From NCBI GenBank assembly GCA_963377175.1, contig CAUJNA010000578.1, positions 36,001 to 100,000 of the forward strand: DNA of 64,000 bases, in the 5' to 3' direction. Every line of letters begins with the position of its first letter. Position 1 is the first letter of the stretch. Positions 12,601 through 24,371 of the stretch are shown in pieces. Below the pieces are notes generated by a model that made no database searches, was not told the origin of the DNA, and saw only the letters and a program-made list of their open reading frames with translations. The DNA is from Effrenium voratum. Taxonomy: Eukaryota > Sar > Dinophyceae > Suessiales > Symbiodiniaceae. The translations under genes and the position numbers were made by a program.

Positions 12601-13184
12601 AAGGCAGAATTTAGCCAAGCCACAATGGCCTGTCTATCCTTGACGATAGGACCATGTTCTGTGGGGTGCTGGAGTGCCAGCAGTGGTTGAAGTTGGCTTT
12701 GTCCACAGCCAGCCTCGACTTGATTGTGGCTGGCGACGAGCCAAGCATTTCATGGAGTGGTGGGGCGGCTGGGGGCGCCAGGCTTCTAATCCAACCCGCA
12801 CAGAAAACAAGTTTGAGGCTGCACGCTTTTGACGGCTGCTTGTCAGTTTTTGCAGTGCGAGCGTCCTGCCACCTGTTCAAAACTTGCATGTGGTTTCTTT
12901 GAGTCTCCCAGAACAAGCTCGCTGATTGAGAAAGTCATAGGAAGATCGCATCATTGTGCCAGTCGGATTGCATTGCTCCGTTCATTCTTGCACACAAGCT
13001 TGCCATCAACACTTTGGGAATTGTTTACACGTCTTAGGTTTGGGGTCATTGACATTTTTCAAGTCATCGGGGCAGCCGCCAGCGCTGACGCGCCTGATTT
13101 GGCAGTTTTGACATCTCAGGCACAGTCAACGCAGAAGTCCTCTCGCGCCGCCTCAGAGACCTCAGCAAGCCTAAGAAGGCTTAA
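3148..13184 (+). CDS. AIFM3-like Rieske/FAD-dependent oxidoreductase, 17 exons
   Basis: Exons: 3148-3696, 4042-4147, 4376-4446, 4900-5042, 5187-5276, 5482-5569, 5793-5843, 6726-6800, 7390-7446, 8819-8893, 9312-9350, 9571-9707, 10458-10498, 10916-10987, 11350-11414, 12158-12257, 13120-13184 (TAA). Phases agree at every junction, giving about 607 aa; human AIFM3 is about 605. Seen: an Arg-rich N-terminus (residues 1-44, possible mitochondrial or plastid targeting); a Rieske [2Fe-2S] domain with C107-x-H109 and C132-P-L-H135; an FAD Rossmann motif LLGGGPASLA (about 201-210); ATGGSPRKL; an NAD-binding VVGGSFIGME ending near 349; FAAGDVC near 456-462; then RIEHWDVAMQQGR and TTPFFWSG of the AIFM3 C-terminal region. 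Family knowledge: Rieske-AIF proteins pass electrons from NAD(P)H through FAD to an iron-sulphur centre; the acceptor is unknown. Donors are 12 GC, 2 GA and 2 GT. Uncertain points are the start (ATG 3280 is an alternative) and the two GA donors. Confidence 0.88.
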
Positions 13185-15596
13185 CGATGTGCGCGCGCGC
13201 CAAAAGAACGGGTGGGCGATGTGTTGGGAGAGCAGCTTCCGTGTTGCGAGGAAAAGTCAGTGCGCACTTTTCTGGCAGAAGTTCCCTGTAAGTACCTGGA
13301 TTGGAAACCATGAACAAGATGAAACGTGCCACGTTGCCCCAACTCGTACTGAGGTGTCGACGCCGGCGCAAGGCAGTGACCTGGGGCGTGGCGGAGGTTT
13401 GCGAGTACGAGCCGCGGCGCCCCGACCGGGCGTGTTGGTCGCACGCGTGGCACATGTCACTTGTCCATGGGAATGGGTTTGAGGTTGATTTTGCTTGCTT
13501 CCAACCATGCCCGACGAGGATGCAAACGACAGGGTCTGGGAAGAGCGGGAGAAGGGACAAATCAGCTTCCTAGCTGGCGCGCAGAATCTTCGCAAGTCCT
13601 TCCTTGTCTCTCTGAAGGTCTTGCTTTCAGCGTTCAACACTGCGTTGTCGCCCCCTAGCAGCATACGGAGTATATCTTCCTAAATCGCCAACACAAGGAC
13701 CCACAACAAAGGATTAAGCGGTGGAGTCCAGAACAAACCCAGGGATTCAACTTCAGCAACATGGTGGCTTCGGAAAGAACAAGGGGTGAAGCGAATGCGC
13801 AACCAATCTGTAGAACGACTACGGGCCACTTGTCATTTGATGAAGCGGTGCCTCGTGGGAGAGCTTGGTCGCAGCCCGGCTAACACAGTCATGTGTGGGG
13901 AAAGGCAAGGAAAACCGCACATCCTGAACAATAGAACAAGACTCGGCAGGTCTTTGTCTGGGAAAGGAGGCTCTTCCTGCTGCCTTGCGAGCTCAGGCGT
14001 CGCCACGTGCGCAAGCTGACCTTCACCAGGTCTCCGCGGCACAAGCAGCTGCAGGCCCACCGAAACCGCTACAGGCCATTCCCTGAACTAGCTGGGGTTA
14101 TAGCAGGGTGGCAGCAGCGGCTTATCCATGGTTTCTCCCTTTGAGGGGGGCAGGGTTATGTGCGATAGGTAGCTAAATACAGGTTGAAAGCAAGGCCTAT
14201 ATTCTCATAGGACAACCTTCGTGCAGCAGTCGCTGGTTTTGAAGCGTACGGGGTCAAATAAACGCTCAGCTGGGATGTGTATGGAGTATTGCCTCAAGTT
14301 TCGTGGTGAAGAGCGGCGCAGGGAGTAAGTGCCCGATGTGCAGGCTGGGGTTTTGACGTTTCCCTCTGGCGCAATAGCAGGTTGACCCTCAGAATTTCCA
14401 GCGGGAGAGCCAACGCAACTCTAGGGCCCGCGTTTCACATGTTGGTTTGAGGCGCCCTCAGACCACCAAAGCTTGGGGTTGATGCATTTGGCGCGCCAGG
14501 TGTGATGACTGCAACCCTTCAGACGTGCGGAGGCTTGAATCAAAGCCAAGGGCATGGTAGACGCCCCCCAGCAGCGAGGAATGGGTCTGAAATGTTTCCA
14601 AATGAAAGTTCTTGGTCAAATCGGGGTTATGGGAACTATGAGTGTGTTGAGAAAGCGGCGCCTTTTTTCTTTCTCAATTCCCTTCCAGGTTCAACATCTG
14701 GAATCGCATGAGCAACTTACAAGCACACCTATTAGTTTTCACTACCCAATTTTGACCTCAGAATGCCAGAAGCCCAACATTTGGATGTTCATTCGCGGAA
14801 AAGTGGTTTGGCCCCCGTGGCTTTTTCCTCATTGATGAGCGGGACGTTTCTGGCACAGGACGAGTGCAGCACGAAGCCTTGATTCGATTCAAGCTGGCGA
14901 CGCCTGGCTGCAAGGAGTTGTAAGCGTTGCTGCGTTGCTGGGTCAACGCTTGGTGACATTGGACAGTTCCCCCTCTACGCAACATGAGGGCATTCCTTGA
15001 AGGTTGTGCCTGAGTTTAGGTTAGGCTTCGCACGGGAAGCTGGCGTCTACGCATAACGCTAGCATTGGGCAGCAGCTTGCATGGTGCGACACGACGCAGT
15101 GACCAGCTTGTTTGGGGGGAACTGATGAGCACTTCACGCTCTGCTTGCTGGAAGCGCCACAAAGGAAGAAGGGGCTGTCAGCATTCTGGCGATGTAAGTG
15201 CGACTTCAACTGCAATGTCTCTCATTGTCATTTCCCAAATGCAGAACACGAGGACCCCAAAATATCCTTGGCATCAATAGGTGAAGCTTCATACAAGCCA
15301 ACAAAGTAAGAGCTGGTCTAGGAAGCGAGAATTGATCCAATGTCTTGCAGCCATTTCAGCGACTGCAACATTACTGCCGCTACTTCTACTGCTACGACTA
15401 CTGCTACTGCTACTGCTACTGCTACGTACTGCTACGACTACTGCTACTGCTACTGTGACTGCGGCTGCTACTGCGACTGCCACTGCTACTATTACTACCG
15501 CTACTGCTACTGCTTCCCTACCACCACCACCACCACCACCACCACCACCACCACCACCACTACTACTACTACTACTACTGCTTCTGCTACTACTAG

Positions 15597-15643
<47 letters not shown>

Positions 15644-18600
15644 GGGGACTACTTCTACTACTACGATTACTGCGACTACTACTACGACGACCACTACTAC
15701 TACGACTACTACGACGACTTCTGCGACTACTACTATGACTACAACTACAACTACGACACTGCTACTACAACAGCTACGACGACTACTACAACTATTGCGA
15801 ATATTAGTAGTACTACTACCACCACGTGTTGAATTGGTTTTGATCCTGAATCATTATTTTTTTGATCCCTCACCCGCGCGATGTGGCCCGAGGTGCCGCC
15901 CAGCCTGCATGACCGGAATGGCCGATCGCTTGGCTTCGCTTCGAAGCCGAAGCTCTGCCTCGGGCGAAAGCCGCGCCACGGAAATTCCATTGATCTTTCG
16001 GCAGCTCCGGCCCGGTTTCGCCTCAAGGCGGGCTGGCCAGGTGGATCAAACCATGACACCTCTTGAAAACGTTGATTTTGTTTGTAGTCCTCCCGGAGTC
16101 AACGCTTCTGATTTCTGTGGTGCGGGCTAGGCTTGCAAACCTGCTTTTCAATCGCCGGGCTGGATGGTTTACTCGATGTTCAAGAGCGAGCTTGCCACAT
16201 TCGAACCAGTGGAAAAATGGGAGCCTAAGGGAAGGTGGAACATAAGGGTTTCTTAGGGACCCAGGTTCAGGGAGTCTTTGGGAGCCTTAGGGAAAGACCA
16301 GCTTATTCCCCCTTACCCTTAGATGCTACCCCAAAGCAAGTGAGATGCTTCATGAAACTTTTGAGGAGCTTCGTGCACAAATAAGCAGTGTCCTATTCCG
16401 AGCAAATTGAACAAACAAGATCGAACAAAGCCATCCAACCTGGGCAAATTGGGAAGCCCGAGGCCGAAGGGCCTTGAGCTATGTGGAAGTGAGGGCTGCC
16501 GAGCTCAGGGTTCCTATGAGCAAACTTGACCTGGCCATTTTGCACCGGTCGCCAGCATTCAGTTGTAAGATGACGCCCGGTAGGCGTTATTGTGTGTTTG
16601 GCTCCGACCCTCTCCACACTCCGTGGTGCAAACCGCGCGTTCCGAATACAGGGCAACCCGCTGAAGCCGGGCCAGTCCTGCCTTTAACAGGCACGCGGCT
16701 GGGGTATCGGGCCCAAAGCCTCAGGATTCCGATTCAGAGACAGCCAGCATACCCCAGGCCGTTCGGGTCTTCAACGTTTGCATCCTGAGCCGCGTGTCCC
16801 TTCACATAGGGGCCCCCTTTCGAGCCAAGCGAAGCCAGTGCCCCAACAGGCCACGCAGGCGGCCCTCGTCACACAACGCCCGTTTCCCACCCTGGGACCG
16901 GTGGTGTGATCGCACGGCGTAGCTGTGCAAAGATGTGCACCCGCCACCCGCGTTTCCGACAAGGTTCTCGCGCACGGGAAGTGTGAAGCCAAAGAGGCAT
17001 AATTATTTGTCCGTCCTTTTAGACCCGTGCTTCCTCAAAAGGAAGCCCAACAAAAACACATTTTGCGCGTTCGAAATCCTATTTGAGACGGAGACTTTGG
17101 AGGTTGCGCCAGGAGACTTGGAGGACACGCGGCCGCGGCCTTTTCGCTTGGGAGAAGCGCGTGCTTTTGTGAGACAAGGAATTGAGATCTTTGGACTTCT
17201 CACGTTTGACATTGCGGCATTCGGGTTTGCCTCCAACTAAGGAGGCTGTTGAAAAAACTCACTTCAAAGCAACCTCAAGAAAGATAGCCTCAAGACTCAA
17301 GACCTGTTCTGATTTTCTACCGATGCGGCTGGCAAAGAAATCTTGCAGCCGGTGCTTGACTCTTTTCCATTGTAAGGCTTCTCTTGAAGGGAGCTGTGTT
17401 TTTTAAGGGAGGTGCGAATGGCTCACATTGGCAAGCGCTTCTTCAAGGGGGTTCATGTGTGACTGCGGCATCGGGGCAAGTGAGGTGCAGGGTATGCCGG
17501 TATGCCGCCTTCTTTCTGGCCTTGCCAGAGCATCCAGGGCCAAGCAGCAAGGATAGACAAGTGGCATGCAGCGTTTTCGGTCACAGCAAGCCGACATCAA
17601 GAGCACGTCGGTTGGCGACTCTGGTTCACACCTTACACCCCACTTGCTCCCTGGCCTGGAGTGGAGCTTCGAAGGAACGGCTGGCCTCGAGTCTCTTCGG
17701 GCCGTCGTGGAGTCTTGCAGTGGCTCGTGCGCGTTTTGAGTGACACGCTGCCTGGGATGGTTTCGGGGTGGGCAAAGGGCTGCGGGCCAGGCTGATTTCA
17801 CGTCAGCCCCTCGCAGTTTCCGTTATCTGGAAGTTACAGACCATGTGGAAGGAAATGCGAGCATATTTTCAGGAAGTGAGTGCCTAGAAGATGGACCAAG
17901 CAAGGGGTGCCTGTTCCGATGTTGAGCTCCGGTCGATTGGGCTAGATTTGCTCAGCCTCAGCCAGTGAAGGCTGCGTGTGCGCTTGCATGTTTTAGAGCC
18001 ATTCTTTGCAAAAGCTAGTGCCGCATGCCACGCGGTGAGTCGCGAGTTGCGATTTGTGAGTCGCAAGTCGCGGCGAGGCAGCAAGCCGCCTGTGCGAGCA
18101 TGTCATAGGTCCTTGCAACTAGTCCCCCCCCGCTTGGACGAGGGGTAGCCACTCTGACAGATGTACATTCCTTGTGCCTGTGCATGGATGAGGGGGCGGA
18201 TTGTCCTGGCACTGTGAATGGGCACATCTACTCGGTACAGGGGTGCTAACTCACGAATGGGTGTCTCTTTCCAAATACGGCTGGGGGGGAACAGGTCCCT
18301 GCTGGAAACAATTGATAGTCAGGTAGAGGCAAGTCATGGTCAATAGTCGTGTTGCGAACTGGCGTGGAATTGCGGTACGAAATCCGATGTACATGTGGTA
18401 GTTCGACTTGGTGAGTGAATCCCATGGCGTCCATCATGAACAGGTTGTTGCATTGCGATAGATCCCCCCAACGCACCAATCAACCAACACACACACACAC
18501 ACACCCACCCACCCAGCCTGCTGCACGTTGTTGCCCATAGTTGGTGAAACTGACCAGTGCGCCATGACAGCAGAGCGGGGTAGAGGGTTCCACCAGAAGA

Positions 18601-20729
18601 CTCTAAGGTGCTTGCCAGTTGGGGGGCGACAGCTGCGAAAGACCCGAGCGCGGGCTTGCCGAAAGCACGGTTGTGTGGACCTTGCATGACCGAGGCTCTG
18701 GGAGAAACCTTGGAATTTGGTGCGCTAGCTGGGTAGCCCCATGTCCTCGGACTGGCTCAGCTGGAAATCTAGTTCGTGTCAACAGTGCTCGACGCTCGTG
18801 TGGGATATCGGCCGTTGTGCTGGGCAATCATGGGCCGCAGCTTATTGGCCCAGACGTGCCCAACCCGGTCGTTAGACGTTTTAGTTGGCCAGTACGGCCC
18901 TGGCAGAAGACGGCCCCTGACTGACAGCCATTGGCAGAAAGAGGCTATCGGCTATCGCCATCCACTGGGATCAGACACATGACTCCCGTCTCCAACGATT
19001 CAAGCCCTTTTCGCCTGAGCAAGTGGGCTTTCCGCAGGGTCTATGACCAAGCCCTTCAGAGCTCCAAGATGTGTGAATCTAGGGGCCCCAAAAACATGGT
19101 GGTTTTCTTTGATTTCCCTGCAGCGAAAAAATATCCCGCATTGGTTTTTGCTCGGAGGGCGTGGAATCGCCGCGCGGCCCATGCATCCGTATCGCCAGCT
19201 GCCACGCGGAGATGACGAGGCTGGCTTTGAGGCCGGGTGGGTGGGCACGGGAACTTGGGACTCCTTAAAACACAAAAGGAAATGGACCTGGCCATCAAAA
19301 TGGAAACTCAGCCCTGGTCACCTTTGTTCACGGTCTAGTTCGCTCTTTCTGGTTTCGAGCCCTTGGTTCAAGTGGATAAGTGCATATATCTAAAAAAGTA
19401 AGTACATGGATGTTTAGAAAGCAAAGGCTAATCAAGCATTGGCTAAATCTGCAGTCTTTGCATTAAACCATTTGTCTTTATATATCTTTGCATGCTTTTT
19501 ATGGAGTAGTACTTGTGCTGAAGGGATCTGAAATCATAGACTTAGTGCGCTCAAGGTTGGTGGCTGGTTGGTTGCCAGTGCTTGGTTGTTTTGGGTTGGG
19601 GGGGGACGCCCACTCCCCGCCCAAAGAACGACAACCAACCACAGGCAGCCAGCCGGCCAAGCTTAAACCTTGTTGCTCCCAGAATTTCTTAAAGAGCCGC
19701 AGTCTGTCCCAATGTGTTTGGAATGCTGCTGCACTGGACTGACGTGCATAGCTTCTTTGATGCAATGTCCAAAGCCTCATCAAATACCTTCAACATATCG
19801 TGCTTTGCGGGTTGAATGCCATGCTGGACTGCATCAGATCTGGCTGAGGGTCTCGCCACATGTTTGATTTGTTTGTGCATGAGTCCCATCCGAAAAAATG
19901 GTTTGGATGCATAATCTCTTTGGATGATGTTATGATGTTGTTGCCTGAGACAGGTTCTGTAAGCTGGTATCACTTGCTTGTGCTAAAGTTATCACTCTGG
20001 TTTGGGTTTCACTGCAATTTGTGCTAGCACTTTATCAATACTCCGGCTTGGACGCTTTGTCATTGTCGGCAAAGCACGGAGTTCTAGGACATAGAGACTG
20101 TATATTACAATCTGGCTTCTGGGATCTGTTCTGAACACTTTCTGGATGAGGAAGCGTATTTGGTTGCTCTTGGCTAGCTTTGCTTGCCGGTTTGTTTTCA
20201 GTGCTTCGTCAACTGCACCCGCCATTGCCTTGTGCACTGCGCCTGTCATTTCCACCTGGTGAGTTGGGTGCTTCATGCCAAAGTCCTGGGCAGGGTGTTG
20301 GACCAACCTATTTGCCCGGGCATCAGTGCCGCAGGGGAAAGTCGGAATCCTTGCAGCTGGTTGGACGGTTAATTCAGTTCCCCACCATGATGCCGTGGCG
20401 ACTTGCCGCCGGCCTTTGGGCTCCAAGCTGGCCAGATTTTGGATCCGATCCCAAGGCGGGCGCGAGTGGGTCGTGTCGTCCGGCCGCTTTGAAGCGCCAC
20501 GCGTTTAAGTTGAGCATGAAGGCAGGGCCAACAGGAGGTTCCGCATTGCTTCTTTGTTGTGAGGGTTGGTGTCAAAAAGTGCGGGAGCCACTTTTTCCTT
20601 CTTTTTGGGATTGGGGTGCTCGTGAACTTTTCCTTTGCTCGGGTCATGGAGCCGTTCCGGGCCGGGCTAGGGTTCCAGTTGGGTTGGGACAGGGCTTTGG
20701 CCCACAGTCAGCCGCCGGGCCTTGGGCAG
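13185..20729. other. long stretch without a supported gene
   Basis: I find no exon here with recognisable homology or a splice-consistent chain. It contains the large triplet repeat at 15355-15830 and a short CA tract near 18485-18505. Two pieces have protein-like composition but no support: about 17075-17237 (open frame with FETETLEVAPGDLED) and about 19170-19260 (MHPYRQLPRGDDEAG). I could not assign a frame or splice sites to either with confidence. The stretch may be intergenic or long introns. Confidence 0.4.
15355..15830. repeat. compound triplet repeat (CTG/CTA, ACC, ACT, GAC/TAC)
   Basis: About 475 bp of imperfect trinucleotide repeats. Mixed CTA/CTG and GCG units come first, then a pure ACC run near 15520-15560, then ACT/CTA runs to about 15640, then mixed ACT/ACG units. 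The open frames across it encode low-complexity Thr, Leu or Tyr-Asp runs depending on frame. None has flanking coding sequence, so a repeat rather than an exon is the best reading. Confidence 0.85.
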
Positions 20730-20816
20730 GATGCCCTGCCTCATGGACTTCTACGACTGCCTGCGGGCGTGGGCCAACCCCAAGTCCATCGGCTACCCCC
20801 CGTGGAAGAAGGGCAA
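20730..20816 (+). CDS. probable internal exon, unrecognised protein
   Basis: After AG at 20728-20729, an open frame reads MPCLMDFYDCLRAWANPK and SIGYPPWKKGK. Composition and third-position G/C bias look coding, and the other frames are less protein-like. A GC donor at 20817-20818 would end the exon in phase 2, which fits the start of the next candidate exon at 21312. I do not recognise the family. The reading could extend past 20816 (DCHERHGF) if another donor is used. Confidence 0.4.
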
Positions 20817-21311
20817 GCTGGACTGCCACGAGCGGCACGGCTTTCTGACCCCTTCTGGACAATACCCCCTTTTTCAGGCGAGCAACGCTGGAGTTTGTCT
20901 TTGTAGTTGGTGTGTGTGTGTGTGGGCCCGGTGCGCTCAACAAAGGATTTTGAACGGGGTACATATCTCATTTGGTGGAGGGCCCCCCGCCTCCCCTTGT
21001 CCCTTGTTTTTGACAGCAACCGTGATCGAGGGGGATGTTTGGGGACGGTGTCTTTGTGGGATCTTTTCATTGGGGTCGTCGCTTTTTGGCCAAAGGGTGC
21101 AAGTTCAAGCTAGTTGGGTGTCGGATGTCAGCTCCTGTGATGAGACCAATGCATATCCACATTTCCGGCTGTTTGCAAGTGTTGACGGCACTTTGACAAA
21201 GGAGTTGGCATTGAAGTCCAGAAAGCTTGTCCTTACATGGGCAGCCGTCTGAGCAGACCAATAACATCCTCTCATACTTGCGGCCACTGCAGATCCCGCC
21301 AGTCCAGTCAG

Positions 21312-21361
21312 GTATTACTACGAAGAGTTTCTGACCAAGCCCATGCACGTCCAGCAGAAGG
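21312..21361 (+). CDS. probable internal exon, unrecognised protein
   Basis: After an AG acceptor followed by G, the frame reads YYEEFLTKPMHVQQK and meets a GC donor (GGGC at 21361-21363). Its entry phase matches the predicted exit of the exon at 20730-20816, so the two may belong to one gene. No family is recognised. Further pieces downstream (about 22340-22460, with RLAPFIPLALKVLGG) may continue it, but their splice sites are not clear. Confidence 0.35.
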
Positions 21362-22734
21362 GCGGTCACTGACCGAGGGGAGGTGGGGCCTTCAGGGTGT
21401 CCTGCAACATTTGCGCTGGGGTGATTTTGTGTTTGTTGCCCCGCATCCGCTCTTGGCCCCTGTGCTGGTGGACACAGTGGAGGCGTTAGTGGGACAGATT
21501 TCCTACCGCCCCAACAATTTTCCTTCTGATTGTCCTTCAAAACGAGGCCCATAAAGGGAAAAGCGTACCCTTAAACAGACATCCACAGTTTGTGGCCCAG
21601 CATTGCTCAGGCTGGCCGCCGCCAAACCATGGATTTTCCGGCAGAAAAAGAGTGCTTGACCCCCTCCCTACCTGAGGAGAGGCGGTTCCAATGCCCGCGA
21701 ACCAGGTTTGCTTGGAAGCTCTCGGGCCGCACCTGCTTTCTGGCCGGGACATGACGCACTTACCTGGCTCAAGCCAGTCGCACCAAAGCAGTGCCCCCCC
21801 CAATAAAATTGGACAGCTAAAGGCATCAGCGTGGCCTTTGCGTCAGTATGACACGCGCACATCGAGAAGTGTGGCAAGTTGTTTGGCGCGGGGGGATTTT
21901 CACACCATTCCTTGGATTCTTTTCGGCGACCATTCGATAAGTGTGAAGCTTCGCAAAGACCATGCAACATGTTGTTTACACGCCCTACCTGCTAAGTCCT
22001 CGAATGGACGCGGGCCCCAGAAAGTATACTGTTAAATGTTTTTCCGGAATGGACCTATGCCACAAAGAGCAGACATAGTTTGATTCACAATCGTTACATG
22101 GGCCTATGCCCCACTCAACATCTAGTTGGAAGAGACGAAATGCGGCGGGCTTTGGCCAGTGCCAGCTGACTCTGCTCAAGGGCAGGCGGGGCCGAGTGCC
22201 GCCGCATCACCAGCATCATTTGAGCAAGTCCGGAGCTGATCTGTTGAGTTCCTTGTTTTATGGCCCCTCCTTGAGTGAAGTTTTACTTTGACGTGAGCTG
22301 TCAGCAGCCCTGTCTAGGCCATGGGCAGAGACATGGATTCAGGCAGGGCGGGCGCAAGGGCCTGCAACGGCTGGCACCCTTCATCCCGCTCGCCCTGAAA
22401 GTGCTTGGTGGCCTTCCAAGAAAAGAGGCTTTCCTGGAAATTGTGGGGTCGCCTTTCAGGTGAGAGCTACCTGCTGCCGGCCTCCACACTAACACCCGCC
22501 AGGCCACTGCGCGGCGCGTTGTCGCGGCGGGCCAGGGCCCCAGGTGCTGCTTTGACAGAAAAACCAAATTACTCTGGACGGCTTTTGCAAACAGGTCCTG
22601 CTTGCTTCTTCAGTGGGTTGCATGTTGTGCCGCCGGTTCAGCTCGGGTTGTAACATCTTGAACCTTTCTTCATCCAAGATGTTCTTCTGATTCTTGCCCA
22701 TCAAGCCATGTAAATACCTCTGCAGAGCCTGCCA

Positions 22735-22873
22735 TTGCCCCTCCCTCCCTCCCCTCCCCTCCCCTCCCCTCCCCTCCCCTCCCCTCCCCTCCTCCTCCCC
22801 TCCCCCTCCCCCTCCCCCTCCCTCCTCCTCCTCCCCCTCCCCTCCCCTCCCCTCCCCCCTCCCTCCCTCCCCA
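22735..22873. repeat. CCCCT/CCTCC polypyrimidine block
   Basis: About 140 bp of almost pure C/T on the + strand made of CCCCT, CCTCC and CCCTCC units. Long homopurine-homopyrimidine blocks of this kind can form triplex (H-DNA) structures; that is general knowledge, not shown here. Confidence 0.85.
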
Positions 22874-23513
22874 TCCAGCCGGCGTGGCCGGCCCAGTTGG
22901 AGGGCTTCAGAGGCACAGGCTGGGCTTCTATTGGGAGTGAAGTGGGGATGGATTTCTGGTGGTGAAGCAGGCCTCGCAAGGGTTCCCATCGCCACTTTGT
23001 AACTACCAAGTCTTTTAAAAGAGGAATGAATTAACAAGTAATCATGTTTTTATTATTTGAAGTTGTTTAAAATACTTTTCTCAATTTTCCATTAAGTAAT
23101 ATTTTTTTAATCAGGATCTTATTTGAAGTAAATGAAGAATTGCTAGTTGCCTATCTGAAGCAAGCTTGCCGCCTGTAGTTGATACCCGGGACTGGATAAG
23201 ATGCTCATGTGACTCATGTGCCTCATGGGTTTGGGATGGTTTGGGCGCATGGGTGCCCCCGAGGCCGTAGGCATGCTGGGTTTGGCAGCTTGTTTTGGCA
23301 CACACACACACACACACTTCAGCATGTCCAGATGTGACCCATGCCACGTTGAGTGCCGCCCGCCCGCATGCCCGAGCCAGGCACGCCCCCGCGCCTACTG
23401 AAGGCCCGGAACAAGCGAGCGGGAGAATGGAAGGCGTTGCTGCTTTGGCCTTTCTGCCGGCACGGTCATTCGTGCGTCTTTTGCTGTTTCTTGCAAAGTG
23501 GGTGTGGGTGAAA

Positions 23514-23612
23514 ATCAAACCACCGGGGACCCCAGATGTTCATCCTGCGTTCCATTGTGCAGTGCAACCCATTTTGGGGTACCCAATTGGTGACCCACAG
23601 CCGAGTGATTTT
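23514..23612 (-). repeat. dispersed short repeat, copy 1 (reverse orientation)
   Basis: In reverse complement it reads GTGGGTCACCAATTGGGTAC, then CCAAAATGG, a spacer, and GGTGGTTTGATTTT. It shares order and wording with the copies at 23808, 53184 and 60158. It carries no coding sequence. Confidence 0.65.
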
Positions 23613-23807
23613 CTGCCGCGCGGGGCTTGCGGCTTCCAAAAGCGACCGCGCCGCACCGAGCTGGGCGCAGGAGGCCTCGCCGGACGCGGGCTCCACCTCC
23701 GGGCGCGCCAGCGAGGCGACGGTGGTGCCCCTGGAGCCCAGCGCCTCGGTGGAGAACGGGTCCGGGGGGGGGGGGTTCGGTGGAGCATGGATGGGGCCAC
23801 AGGGCTC

Positions 23808-23905
23808 AAAAAACCGGTACCAAAATGGGACCCCGGTAAATGGAAGCATGGACCAAAGCTTGCGTAACTCCTCCTGTTAAATTTTGAGCCACACCCATTT
23901 TTGCA
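23808..23905 (+). repeat. dispersed short repeat, copy 2
   Basis: It contains GGTACCAAAATGGGACC, GGTAAATGGAAGCATGGACC and TTAAATTTTGAGCC in the same order as the copy at 53184. It lies about 200 bp from copy 1 in opposite orientation, so the pair forms an inverted arrangement. Confidence 0.65.
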
Positions 23906-24371
23906 ATGAGAGAGAGGGGAGAGAGAGAGAGAGAGAGGGAAAGCTGCTTTTTGGAGTTCGGTGGAATCGTCTGAAAGGAAGGCGGCAAACAGCCGTCTTT
24001 GTTCTCCCATGGCTTTGAGGAATGGTGGGTGTTCATGGGGCAGGCACAATCCCATTCTTGTTTTCTCATGTAGTGAAACAGTTTTTGGGGTAGGGTGCCC
24101 CCACTCATCAAGAGGGAATTAAACTCTCGCTTCCTATCACGGCGACGAGACACCTGTCCCTCGGAAAGTTGCGGGCGGCTGAAAAGTTGTCGGTGGCCGG
24201 GTGCCAAGGTTTCGCTTCCGACGGGGAGACTAAGGCGGGCAGCGAGCGGTCGTGCTGACGCTGAGGATGTAAGGAATGTAAGGAGTGGTTTGCTTGGCAG
24301 TTCTGAAGAGTCGACAGGCTTGAGGAGGAATTGGCCTAAAGAACGTCTGAAGCTGGAAACGCCGTGCCCAG

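Larger units (their letters stand above)
21362..24371. other. low-information stretch before gene A
   Basis: It holds the CCCCT polypyrimidine block (22735-22873), two copies of a dispersed short repeat (23514-23612 and 23808-23905), a GA tract (about 23908-23941) and an Ala/Ser-rich open piece at about 23625-23760 (ASEATVVPLEPSASVENG) that could be an upstream exon of gene A. The 303-codon open frame on the minus strand across 23806-24717 overlaps + strand coiled-coil exons and shows no domain. Confidence 0.35.

Noticed and set aside
15281..15832. 183-codon frame with poly-Leu, poly-Thr and Tyr-Asp runs
   Set aside because: It is a direct translation of triplet repeats, with no flanking coding sequence.
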